DNA from: Clostridiales bacterium
Lineage (GTDB): Bacteria; Bacillota; Clostridia; Christensenellales; UMGS416
DNA length: 9,820 bases
Direction of reading: 5' to 3'
NCBI GenBank assembly: GCA_012515725.1
Contig: JAAYXU010000221.1
Span: 1 to 9,820, forward strand
Shown here: positions 1 through 6,126 of the stretch, piece by piece
Layout: each line of letters opens with the position of its first letter
How positions within the stretch are numbered: the stretch's first letter is position 1
Notes under the pieces: model-generated
The model's database searches: none
What the model saw: the letters and a program-made list of their open reading frames with translations, nothing else
Told to the model about the DNA's origin: nothing
Made by a program: the position numbers and the translations under genes

Positions 1-929
1 CGTCCGTAGGAAGCCCGGGCCTGCTGTATGACCTCGAGTATCATGCCCATCATCGCGAAGGGCCGGGTGATGTTGCCCACATACTGCATCGACGCTACGA
101 AATCGCCGACCGTGATGCGCCCGTCCAGCGCCATCATTCCCCCGGTCCAGAGAATGAGCAGCGTGGAAATTGAACCTAGTACCGTGATGAGCGGGTGAAA
201 AAGCGAAGTCGCGCGGATCATCCGGAAGTTGGCCGCCATGTTCTCGTGGCTGAGCCGCTCGAAGTGACCGATCTCGGGCTCCTCCTGCACGAATGCCTTG
301 ACGACGCGTATGCCGCTTACATTCTCCTCGGCCTTGCGCATCATGTCGGAGAAGGACTCCTGCACGATCCGGAAGCGCTGTCGCATGACCGGGCCGAACC
401 GGTACATCACCAGCATCAGAAACGGAAAGGGCAAGAACGCGATCGCGGTCATGAGCGGGTTTACGGTCCGCACCATGATGACGATGCTCATTACGATCGT
501 GAAAAGCGAGCCCACCAGCACCATCATGCCGCGCATGAGCGCCATGCGCACCGCCCGAAGGTCGTTGGTCGAGAGCGCCATGATTTCGCCCGTACTGCGG
601 CGGTTAAAGTACTTCATGGACAGAGTCGAAAGATAGGCGTACATCTTGTCCCGGCTCTCCCGGTCAAAAAGGTGCGTACCGCTAAGGAGCAGGTACCGCG
701 ACATAAAACGCACTCCGACGAAGCTGACGGCCAGCATCGCGATCACGCCGACCATTTGCAGTATACCGGCCCCGTCGATCGTGTGGGTGTCGATGCGATC
801 GATCACGTCTCCCGATATGCGGGGGATCACGACCTGTATGAGGCTGGTGACCATAAGGAGCAGCGCTCCTCCTATGTACCGCCATCGGTTTTCGCTAAGA
901 TGCCTTTTCAGGCTGACTCGGTCCTGCAT
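1..929 (-). CDS. ABC exporter, membrane-domain part (3' end outside window)
   Basis: Visible are 309 residues from an ATG at 927-929, open to the window edge. This is the transmembrane domain of a type I ABC exporter (LmrA/MsbA/multidrug-like), which extrudes a substrate from the cytoplasm using ATP. Hydrophobic segments lie near residues 19-44, 56-81, 134-153, 158-176, 247-265 and 275-300. Residues 112-128 (TGEIMALSTNDLRAVRM) match the conserved first intracellular-loop motif of this family. The EENVSGIRVVKAF motif at 201-213 is the second typical signature. The nucleotide-binding domain (Walker A, LSGGQ) would follow beyond position 1 and is not seen. An AGGAG at 939-943, inside the end of the marR frame, is 9 bases before the ATG. 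The gene starts 3 bases after the marR stop, so the two are co-transcribed and probably coupled. In Firmicutes such marR-ABC operons often encode two half-transporters, so a partner may follow; the substrate cannot be told from sequence. Confidence 0.93.
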   Translation of the reverse strand, partial: MQDRVSLKRHLSENRWRYIGGALLLMVTSLIQVVIPRISGDVIDRIDTHTIDGAGILQMVGVIAMLAVSFVGVRFMSRYLLLSGTHLFDRESRDKMYAYLSTLSMKYFNRRSTGEIMALSTNDLRAVRMALMRGMMVLVGSLFTIVMSIVIMVRTVNPLMTAIAFLPFPFLMLVMYRFGPVMRQRFRIVQESFSDMMRKAEENVSGIRVVKAFVQEEPEIGHFERLSHENMAANFRMIRATSLFHPLITVLGSISTLLILWTGGMMALDGRITVGDFVASMQYVGNITRPFAMMGMILEVIQQARASYG

Positions 930-932
930 CCG

Positions 933-1385
933 TTAATTCTCCTTTTTCGGGGTCGCCAGCGCCGTCTCGATATTGCGCCCCATCCGCTTGAGCAGCCTGA
1001 GCGCCCCTTCTTTCTCCTGCGCGTTCATACCATGCGTCAGGGTGGATTCGGCCTCCAGCCACGCCGCCTCGATCACCGGCACCGCGGCGATCCCCGCTGG
1101 CGTGGGGCGCAGTATGTAGCGGCGCTTATCGCAGCCATCCCGCTCGCGCACCACGTACCCCGCGTCCTCAAGAAGCTGCAGCGACTTGGTGACCACGGCC
1201 CGGTCGATGCCAAAAAGATCGTACAGCTCGCGCTGGCCCACCTCGCCCCGCTCCACCAGCGTCATCAGTATGCGCGCCTGACGAAGCCCTATCGAGGCCG
1301 TGATCCTTCGCCCGATGAGCCGGTGCACGCCATGGTGGATCCGGGCCGTATGGCGGCAGAACTGCCACCTGTGATCGCCTGTCAT
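933..1385 (-). CDS. MarR-family winged-helix transcriptional regulator
   Basis: A 150-residue protein, the usual MarR length. The family binds palindromic operators as a dimer and is usually released by small phenolic or drug-like ligands or by oxidants. A winged helix-turn-helix spans about residues 35-98. The likely recognition helix is near 61-76 (DRAVVTKSLQLLEDAG), followed by a beta-wing with R82, D87, K88, R89 and R90. Flanking N- and C-terminal helices would form the dimer interface. Two cysteines (C10, C85) are present, but nothing shows they are redox sensors. I chose the ATG at 1383-1385, not the upstream in-frame start at 1511, because a consensus promoter lies at 1447-1474 and its transcript would begin near 1440. 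A G7 run at 1393-1399, 7 bases upstream, can serve as ribosome binding site. The gene sits directly before an ABC exporter gene and behind a double palindrome, so it most likely represses itself and the exporter. Confidence 0.93.
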   Translation of the reverse strand: MTGDHRWQFCRHTARIHHGVHRLIGRRITASIGLRQARILMTLVERGEVGQRELYDLFGIDRAVVTKSLQLLEDAGYVVRERDGCDKRRYILRPTPAGIAAVPVIEAAWLEAESTLTHGMNAQEKEGALRLLKRMGRNIETALATPKKEN

Positions 1386-1431
1386 CGCTGATCCCCCCCG
1401 CGCGGCCGCCTGAGCGCGGCCCAAATAAAAA

Positions 1432-1477
1432 GTTGACACATCAACAATTATAGCCCGAATTGTTGATATGTCAACAA
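1432..1477. promoter_or_regulatory. Double palindromic operator, probably for the MarR protein
   Basis: Two copies of GTTGA-N4-TCAAC lie at 1432-1445 (spacer CACA) and 1462-1475 (spacer TATG). Their centres are 30 bases apart, about three helical turns. The second copy extends to 7-base arms (TTGTTGA/TCAACAA, 1460-1477). The two copies also form one large inverted repeat with 18-base arms (1432-1449 and 1458-1475), one mismatch and an 8-base spacer. The first copy covers the predicted transcription start and the second covers the -35 element. This is what is expected for an autorepressing MarR-type regulator. Binding by this MarR is inferred from position. Confidence 0.8.
1447..1474 (-). promoter_or_regulatory. 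Consensus sigma-A promoter of the marR-ABC operon
   Basis: On the minus strand a perfect -35 (TTGACA, 1474-1469) is separated by 16 bases from a perfect -10 (TATAAT, 1452-1447). The predicted transcription start is near 1440, giving a leader of about 55 bases to the marR ATG at 1385. Both elements are embedded in the palindromes at 1432-1477, so this strong promoter is probably held shut by the repressor. Confidence 0.88.
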
Positions 1478-1537
1478 ATAATGCTGTGTATGTTTTCAGC
1501 GGTGTGCGCACAAAGCGCGCCGCTCACGCGCGGGCTT

Positions 1538-1909
1538 CTATTTCCTAAACGATGCCCACAGGAGCAGCGCGCCGCCCGCGATAAGCCCCGCAGGAAAAAG
1601 ATAGGGCGCCAGATCCACGGGCAGCAGCTCACGGAAAATGAGCAGTATGCCCGAAGCGATGAGCGCCGCTGCCAGCCAGACAACGCCCTGACCCGACAGG
1701 CCCGCCGCGCTGTGTACGCCCGCGCCCGCGGGTAAAATAACCCAGAGCGCCAGATAGACCGCGATGATCGGAAACCCCCAGGTACACACCGTCGCTATCA
1801 CGAAAACCACGCGCACGAGCGACGGACTCAACCCGAGGAATGCCGCTATTCCGGAGCATACCCCGCCAAATATGCGGTTTGCCGTGTTCCGGGTCAGTTT
1901 TCTCTCCAT
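1538..1909 (-). CDS. PspC-domain small membrane protein
   Basis: A 123-residue protein. Residues 5-61 match the PspC domain: a basic N-terminus, RIFGGVCSGIAAFLG at 12-26, a proline/serine turn, then hydrophobic VRVVFVIATVC and IIAVYLALWVILP. PspC in Escherichia coli senses phage-shock stress; stand-alone PspC-domain proteins in Firmicutes are mostly of unknown role and are thought to act in envelope stress. A short linker (61-73) leads to a second hydrophobic region (75-92 and 99-119), giving about four membrane segments and ending in a basic FRK. The start is well supported: AAAGGAGGA at 1919-1927 lies 9 bases before the ATG. It is separated from rny by a strong terminator, so it should have its own promoter, but I see no convincing one in the 50 bases between. 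No clear terminator separates it from marR. No pspA, pspB or liaRS-like partner is visible, so a specific function is not claimed. Confidence 0.85.
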   Translation of the reverse strand: MERKLTRNTANRIFGGVCSGIAAFLGLSPSLVRVVFVIATVCTWGFPIIAVYLALWVILPAGAGVHSAAGLSGQGVVWLAAALIASGILLIFRELLPVDLAPYLFPAGLIAGGALLLWASFRK

Positions 1910-1962
1910 ACCGATCCATCCTCCTTTGGTCCGATCGCGGCGGTCAGCGGATACGCCCCTAT

Positions 1963-1992
1963 AAAAAAGCCGAAGCGGGTTTCCGCTCCGGC
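1963..1992 (-). terminator. Intrinsic terminator after rny
   Basis: On the minus strand a 10-base-pair stem (arms 1983-1992 and 1969-1978, one G-U pair) with a 4-base AAAC loop is followed at once by six T residues (1968-1963). It lies 13 bases after the rny stop codon. This is a textbook Rho-independent terminator and marks the end of the ftsK-to-rny block. Confidence 0.92.
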
Positions 1993-2005
1993 AGTAACTG
2001 ATTCG

Positions 2006-3559
2006 CTATTTGGCGTAATCGGTGGCGCGCGTCTCCCGGATGACATTGACCTTTATCTGTCCGGGATAATCCAGCTCTTCCTCGATTTTCTTTGCGATCT
2101 CGCGGGCCAGCAGCACCGAGCCGTTGTCGTCGAGCACCTCGGGCTTGACGACGATCCGCACCTCGCGGCCGGCCTGAATCGCGTAGGAATTATCGACGCC
2201 CTCGAACGAGTTGGCGATCTCCTCGAGCTTCTCCAGGCGCTTTATGTAGCTCTCGAGCGTCTCGCGGCGCGCGCCCGGCCGCGCGGCGGATATCGCGTCG
2301 GCGGCCTGCACCAGCACCGCCTCCAGCGTATGGGCCTCGATATCGCCGTGGTGCGCGAGTATCGCATGTATGATCTCGTCGCTCTCGCGGTATTTTTTCG
2401 CCAGATCCGCGCCGATCTGCACATGCGGCCCCTCAACCTCGTGGTCGATGGCCTTGCCGATGTCGTGAAGGAGTCCGGCTCTTTTGGCGATGCGCACGTC
2501 CGCGCCAAGCTCAGAGGCCATGAGGCCCGCCAGATGCGACACCTCGATAGAGTGCTTGAGTACGTTCTGCCCGTAGCTCGTGCGATAGCGCAGCTTGCCC
2601 AGCGTGCCCACGAGCTCGTGATGCAGGCCGTGGACGCCGACCTCGAATACCGCGCTCTCCCCGGCCTCGCGTATCTTGTTGTCTACTTCCTTGCGCGCCT
2701 TGGTGACAAGCTCCTCGATGCGGGCCGGATGAATGCGCCCGTCGACGATGAGCTTTTCCAGCGCGATACGCGCGACCTCGCGCCGTACCGGGTCGAACCC
2801 GGACAGTATGACCGCCTCGGGCGTGTCGTCGATGATGAAGTCGATCCCTGTCGCGGTCTCGAGCGCCCGGATATTGCGTCCCTCGCGGCCTATGATGCGG
2901 CCCTTCATGTCGTCGGACGGGAGCGACACCACTGAAACGGTGCTTTCGGCCACATGGTCGGCCGCGCACTTCTGTATAGCGCTGCCGATGATCTCCCGGG
3001 CGCGCTTGTTTGCATCGTTGCGCGCCTCGGACTCGATCTCGCGTATCATTACCGCGGCGTCATAGCGCGTTTCCTTCTCGATGTTGCTCATCAGGGCTTC
3101 CTTTGCAGCCTCGACCGACAGCCCCGATATGCGCTCCAGCTCCGCCAGCTGGGTCGCATAGAGCTCCTCGGTTTTCTTCTCCAGCGCCCCGATTTTTTCC
3201 CTTGTCTGGTTGATCGTCTCCTCCCGCGCCTCCAGCGTCGCGGTTTTCTTGTCCAGCGTGTCCTCTTTCTGCTGTAGTCTGCGCTCGATGCGCTGTATCT
3301 CGGTTCTTCTTTCCCTTACCTCCCGGTCCAGCGCGGTTCTTTGCTTGTGGATCTCTTCCCGGGCTTCCAGTATGGTTTCCTTTTTTCTGGCTTCGGCCTT
3401 CTCATTCGCCTCGCTCAGTATCCTGTTGGCTTCCTCCTCGGCCCGCCCCAATTTGGCTTCCGCCAGGGTCTTCCGATACATATATCCAACAATCAGGCCA
3501 ATGATGACGCATGGTATGCCAGTAATGACTGCAACTATCCAGTCGTTCACCTGTATCAA
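2006..3559 (-). CDS. rny: Ribonuclease Y
   Basis: This 517-residue protein closely follows Bacillus subtilis RNase Y (about 520 residues) along its whole length. RNase Y is the membrane-anchored endoribonuclease that starts decay of many Firmicute mRNAs and processes operon transcripts. An N-terminal membrane helix (about 8-27) is followed by a long charged coiled coil (about 30-185). A KH RNA-binding domain follows, with its G-x-x-G loop at 224-227 (GREG). The HD metal-dependent phosphohydrolase domain carries H336, the HD pair H365-D366, H403-H404 and D421. The C-terminus ends in the conserved VIRETRATDYAK. The likely start is TTG at 3557-3559, but AAGGAGG at 3564-3570 is only 4 bases away. 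A GTG three codons on would be 13 bases away, so the exact start is uncertain. The gene follows recA, has its own promoter at 3645-3678, and ends before a strong terminator. Confidence 0.97.
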   Translation of the reverse strand: MIQVNDWIVAVITGIPCVIIGLIVGYMYRKTLAEAKLGRAEEEANRILSEANEKAEARKKETILEAREEIHKQRTALDREVRERRTEIQRIERRLQQKEDTLDKKTATLEAREETINQTREKIGALEKKTEELYATQLAELERISGLSVEAAKEALMSNIEKETRYDAAVMIREIESEARNDANKRAREIIGSAIQKCAADHVAESTVSVVSLPSDDMKGRIIGREGRNIRALETATGIDFIIDDTPEAVILSGFDPVRREVARIALEKLIVDGRIHPARIEELVTKARKEVDNKIREAGESAVFEVGVHGLHHELVGTLGKLRYRTSYGQNVLKHSIEVSHLAGLMASELGADVRIAKRAGLLHDIGKAIDHEVEGPHVQIGADLAKKYRESDEIIHAILAHHGDIEAHTLEAVLVQAADAISAARPGARRETLESYIKRLEKLEEIANSFEGVDNSYAIQAGREVRIVVKPEVLDDNGSVLLAREIAKKIEEELDYPGQIKVNVIRETRATDYAK

Positions 3560-3570
3560 TACGCCTCCTT
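3557..3570 (-). promoter_or_regulatory. rny ribosome binding site and TTG start
   Basis: AAGGAGG (3570-3564) is a near-perfect Shine-Dalgarno match. The nearest in-frame start is TTG with a 4-base gap, shorter than the usual 5-9. The next in-frame start codon is GTG (3548-3550). No in-frame ATG fits the family N-terminus. The weak start codon and odd spacing may keep translation of this nuclease low, which is inference. Confidence 0.6.
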
Positions 3571-3579
3571 CTATAAAAC

Positions 3580-3603
3580 GAACCGAGACAAAAGCTCGGC
3601 TTC
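3580..3603 (-). other. Possible hairpin in the rny leader RNA
   Basis: In the minus-strand transcript, CCGAG (3599-3595) can pair with CTCGG (3587-3583). The stem extends by three more pairs (GAA/TTC) across a bulged G, with a 7-base loop. It lies about 10 bases upstream of the rny Shine-Dalgarno. No T-run follows directly, so it does not look like a terminator. It could protect the 5' end or affect translation, but it may be chance. Confidence 0.4.
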
Positions 3604-3644
3604 ACAATTATCTCATGGGATGAAAGAAAGCCACCCCGAAACAC

Positions 3645-3678
3645 ATTCTATTCTATCCTCTTTTTTGCGCACTGTCAA
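3645..3678 (-). promoter_or_regulatory. Promoter of rny
   Basis: On the minus strand TTGACA (3678-3673) is followed after exactly 17 bases by TAGAAT (3655-3650), one base from the -10 consensus. A second TAGAAT overlaps it by one base (3650-3645). The predicted start is near 3643, giving a leader of about 83 bases. It lies in the 200-base gap between recA and rny and gives rny a supply of transcript independent of SOS-controlled recA. Confidence 0.88.
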
Positions 3679-3759
3679 GAACTGCTATTGCTCCGTGGCC
3701 GGGCGGAATCGTCCGCCGCTGCCGCGGAAACCAGGCTCTATCGCCAGTATGAGCGCTCT

Positions 3760-4776
3760 CTATTTCTCCGGCGCGGGCCCGGAGGGCGGCTGAGGCATAG
3801 ACGCCGCGCGCACTTTCTCCTCGATTTCCTTTGCGATCTGCGGATTTCCCTTCAGGAAATCGCGCGCGTTGTCCCGGCCCTGTCCTATTCGCTCCTCGTT
3901 GTAGGAGTACCAGGATCCGCTCTTTTTGACGATGCCGTTCTCGACCGCCAAGTCGAGCACGCACCCCTCCTGGGAGATCCCCTGCCCGTAGAGCATGTCG
4001 AACTCCGCGGTCTTGAAGGGGGGCGACACCTTGTTCTTCACTACCTTGATCCGGGTGCGGTTTCCGTATATGTTGTCGCTCTTTTTGATAGCGTCGGACC
4101 GCCGCACGTCCAGCCGCACCGACGCGTAGAATTTAAGAGCGCGTCCGCCCGGCGTGGTCTCGGGATTTCCGAACATGACGCCGATCTTCTCGCGGAGCTG
4201 GTTGATAAATATGATGCAGCTGTTGGACTTGCTGACCGCTCCGGCGATTTTCCGCAGCGCCTGCGCCATCAGGCGCGCCTGCAGGCCGACATGAGAGTCT
4301 CCCATCTCGCCGTCGATCTCGGCCCGAGGCACCAGCGCCGCTACCGAGTCCACGACGATGATGTCCACCGCGCTGCTGCGTATGAGCGCGTCGGCTATCT
4401 CGAGCGCCTGCTCGCCGGTATCGGGCTGGGAAACGTAGAGATTTTCTATATCCACGCCCAGCGCCCGAGCGTACGCAGGATCCAGCGCGTGCTCGGCGTC
4501 GATGAAGGCCGCGACCCCGCCAAGCTTCTGCGCCTCGGCGATGATGTGCAGCGATACGGTGGTCTTTCCGGAGGACTCCGGCCCGAATATCTCGACGATG
4601 CGGCCCCGCGGTATGCCGCCCACTCCCAGCGCGATGTCAAGGCTCAGACACCCTGTCGGTATGACCGAAACATTCATAAGCTTGGCCGTCTCGCCCAGCT
4701 TCATGATGGAGCCTTTGCCAAACTGCTTTTCTATCTGCCCCAGCGCAAGCTCCAGGGCCTTTCCTTTCTCATCCAT
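3760..4776 (-). CDS. recA: Recombinase RecA
   Basis: This 338-residue protein has the complete RecA core. RecA polymerises on single-stranded DNA, pairs and exchanges strands in recombinational repair, and as a nucleoprotein filament triggers LexA self-cleavage. Visible are Walker A GPESSGKT (65-72), the catalytic glutamate E95 in FIDAEHALDP, Walker B IIVVD (139-143), and the DNA-binding loop 2 region beginning with NQLREKIG (192-199) and running to GG at 210-211. The C-terminal tail is short and proline-rich (MPQPPSGPAPEK) and lacks the acidic residues of the E. coli tail. A strong Shine-Dalgarno (GGGGAGGG, 4784-4791) is 7 bases before the ATG. The gene has its own promoter with an SOS box, so it should be damage-inducible. 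It follows cinA, a frequent neighbour of recA. No classical terminator follows; a 6-base-pair GC hairpin at 3702-3717 has no T-run. Confidence 0.98.
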   Translation of the reverse strand: MDEKGKALELALGQIEKQFGKGSIMKLGETAKLMNVSVIPTGCLSLDIALGVGGIPRGRIVEIFGPESSGKTTVSLHIIAEAQKLGGVAAFIDAEHALDPAYARALGVDIENLYVSQPDTGEQALEIADALIRSSAVDIIVVDSVAALVPRAEIDGEMGDSHVGLQARLMAQALRKIAGAVSKSNSCIIFINQLREKIGVMFGNPETTPGGRALKFYASVRLDVRRSDAIKKSDNIYGNRTRIKVVKNKVSPPFKTAEFDMLYGQGISQEGCVLDLAVENGIVKKSGSWYSYNEERIGQGRDNARDFLKGNPQIAKEIEEKVRAASMPQPPSGPAPEK

Positions 4777-4802
4777 CGATACGCCCTCCCCGTTCTTGTA
4801 TT

Positions 4803-4831
4803 ATTCTAATATAAACACCATCTAAACGCAA
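4803..4831 (-). promoter_or_regulatory. Promoter of recA
   Basis: On the minus strand TTGCGT (4831-4826) serves as a moderate -35, followed after 17 bases by TAGAAT (4808-4803). The predicted start is near 4796, leaving a short leader of about 20 bases that contains the Shine-Dalgarno. The -35 overlaps the LexA-type box at 4829-4842, so repression would block polymerase directly. Confidence 0.75.
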
Positions 4832-4842
4832 ACGTTTTTTCG
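4829..4842 (-). promoter_or_regulatory. LexA (SOS) box upstream of recA
   Basis: CGAAAAAACGTTTG on the minus strand fits the Gram-positive LexA box (CGAAC-R-N-R-Y-GTTYG) at all positions except the fifth, which is A instead of C. It overlaps the -35 of the recA promoter, the expected position. No lexA gene is in the window, so binding is inferred. Confidence 0.75.
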
Positions 4843-4875
4843 CCTTTGTAGAAATTCTTTTTAGCGCCGCGCCCT

Positions 4876-6126
4876 TCACGCCTCCGCGTCCTGATCGCGT
4901 ACGAGAGCCTCCCGCACCATGCGCAGCGCGATCTGGCAGGCCATGGTCCGGTTATAGTCCCTTTGTGTGCGCAGCGTCGCCTTCTCGACCGTCAGCCCGC
5001 GCTCGCTGTCAACCGCGATATAAATAAGTCCCACGGGTTTGTCGGCGCAGCCCCCTGTCGGCCCGGCGATGCCCGTAATAGCCGCCGCGTAGTCCGTGCC
5101 CGACCGCTGCCGCAGTCCCCGTGCCATGGCCCCGGCAGTCTCTTCGCTGACCGCGCCATGCCTGGCCAGAATGTCCGCGGGTACGCCCAGCCGCGCGGTC
5201 TTTGCTTCGTTCGAATAGGTCACAAATCCCTCGGTAAATACGCGCGACGCGCCGGGTACGTCGACTATCATCGAGCACAGCATGCCGCCCGTGCACGATT
5301 CGGCCGCCGACAGCGTACGCCCGCGAGCCGCCAGCATCTCCACCACGGCCTCGGGCAGGCTCTGGCCGCTTTCGCTGTATATATAGTCTCCCAGCCGCTC
5401 CCGTATGGCCGCGGCCACCGGCATGAGCAGCGCCTTGGGATCCTCGCCGCGGGCGGTGCGCGCCGTAATGCGCAGCGTCAGGTCTCCCGGCGCGGCATAG
5501 GGGGCGATCGTGGGATTGGTCTGCTCCTCGACAATGTCGCGGATCCGGTACTCGGCGTCCGACTCGCCGATGCCGGTCGCCTTGAGTACAACGGACGTGA
5601 GCACGTAGCCGCTGCGCTCCATGAGGTACGGGCGCACCGATTCCATGAACATCGGCTTCATCTCTCGGGGCGGGCCGGGCAGCACGATTATGGTTTTGCC
5701 GTCCTTCTCCAGTATGCAACCCGGCGCGGTTCCGTGCGGGTTGGGCAGTATGACGGCCCCCTCGGGGAACAGCGCCTGCTTGAGGTTGTTGGGCGACATC
5801 TGTCGGCCTCTGCTGCGGAAATACGACTCGATCCGGTCGAGCGTGGGCTGATCGGGCGCCATCGGAAGGCCCCAGTGCTCGGCGATCGTCTCCTTGGTGA
5901 TGTCGTCCATCGTTGGCCCAAGTCCGCCTGTCGTTATTACGATGTCGGCCCGCGCGAGCGCGATATCTAGCGCCGTCCTGAGCCTGCCCGCGTTGTCCCC
6001 CACGACCGAATGCGCGTATACGTTGACGCCCAGCTCGGATAGCTCCCGGGACAGGAACTGCGCGTCGGTGTTGGTTATCTGCCCCATTAAAAGCTCGGTG
6101 CCTACCGATACTATTTCAGCGTTCAT
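4876..6126 (-). CDS. cinA: CinA-family protein: MoCF-like domain plus NMN amidohydrolase domain
   Basis: This 416-residue protein has the two-domain layout of full-length CinA. The N-terminal domain (about 1-170) is related to molybdopterin-binding proteins. It shows the start MNAEIVSVGTELLMGQ, TTGGLGPTMDD (65-75) and LPGPPREMKPM (149-159); in studied relatives this domain hydrolyses ADP-ribose or related nucleotides. The C-terminal PncC domain (about 255-410) deamidates nicotinamide mononucleotide in NAD salvage. It contains AAESCTGG (274-281) with the predicted catalytic serine S277, GFVTYSNEAK (300-309), and ITGIAGPTGG (350-359) with K363 shortly after. The gene name comes from competence induction in streptococci, where cinA is co-transcribed with recA. 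Here it precedes recA, but recA has a separate promoter. Its ATG overlaps the pgsA stop as ATGA, so it is probably translationally coupled, with AGGG 7 bases upstream as an auxiliary ribosome site. Confidence 0.96.
   Translation of the reverse strand: MNAEIVSVGTELLMGQITNTDAQFLSRELSELGVNVYAHSVVGDNAGRLRTALDIALARADIVITTGGLGPTMDDITKETIAEHWGLPMAPDQPTLDRIESYFRSRGRQMSPNNLKQALFPEGAVILPNPHGTAPGCILEKDGKTIIVLPGPPREMKPMFMESVRPYLMERSGYVLTSVVLKATGIGESDAEYRIRDIVEEQTNPTIAPYAAPGDLTLRITARTARGEDPKALLMPVAAAIRERLGDYIYSESGQSLPEAVVEMLAARGRTLSAAESCTGGMLCSMIVDVPGASRVFTEGFVTYSNEAKTARLGVPADILARHGAVSEETAGAMARGLRQRSGTDYAAAITGIAGPTGGCADKPVGLIYIAVDSERGLTVEKATLRTQRDYNRTMACQIALRMVREALVRDQDAEA

Noticed and set aside
195..1391. 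398-codon open frame on the plus strand
   Set aside because: It lies antisense to marR and the ABC gene, is rich in His, Arg and Asp as expected for the complement of GC-rich coding DNA, and has no recognisable domain.
1433..1461. Divergent plus-strand promoter using the second TTGACA of the palindrome
   Set aside because: No -10 element lies at 16-18 bases on the plus strand and no plus-strand gene follows; the TTGACA is there because of the palindrome.
1498..1524. GC-rich hairpin between the PspC gene and marR, as a terminator
   Set aside because: The stem needs a 4-base bulge and a G-U pair, and no T-run follows on the minus strand, so it does not qualify as an intrinsic terminator.
3402..3644. 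80-codon frame starting at the predicted rny transcript start
   Set aside because: It runs out of frame into rny, lacks a ribosome site and resembles no protein I know.
3702..3717. 6-base-pair hairpin after recA, as a terminator
   Set aside because: The stem is perfect but short and no T-run follows; the region is simply GC-rich.
3688..4809. 373-codon open frame on the plus strand across recA
   Set aside because: It is the complement of recA, whose identity is certain; the composition is Arg/Leu-rich without motifs and there is no credible ribosome site.
4963..5970. 335-codon open frame on the plus strand across cinA
   Set aside because: It is the complement of a clear cinA gene and arises from high GC content; no domain is visible.
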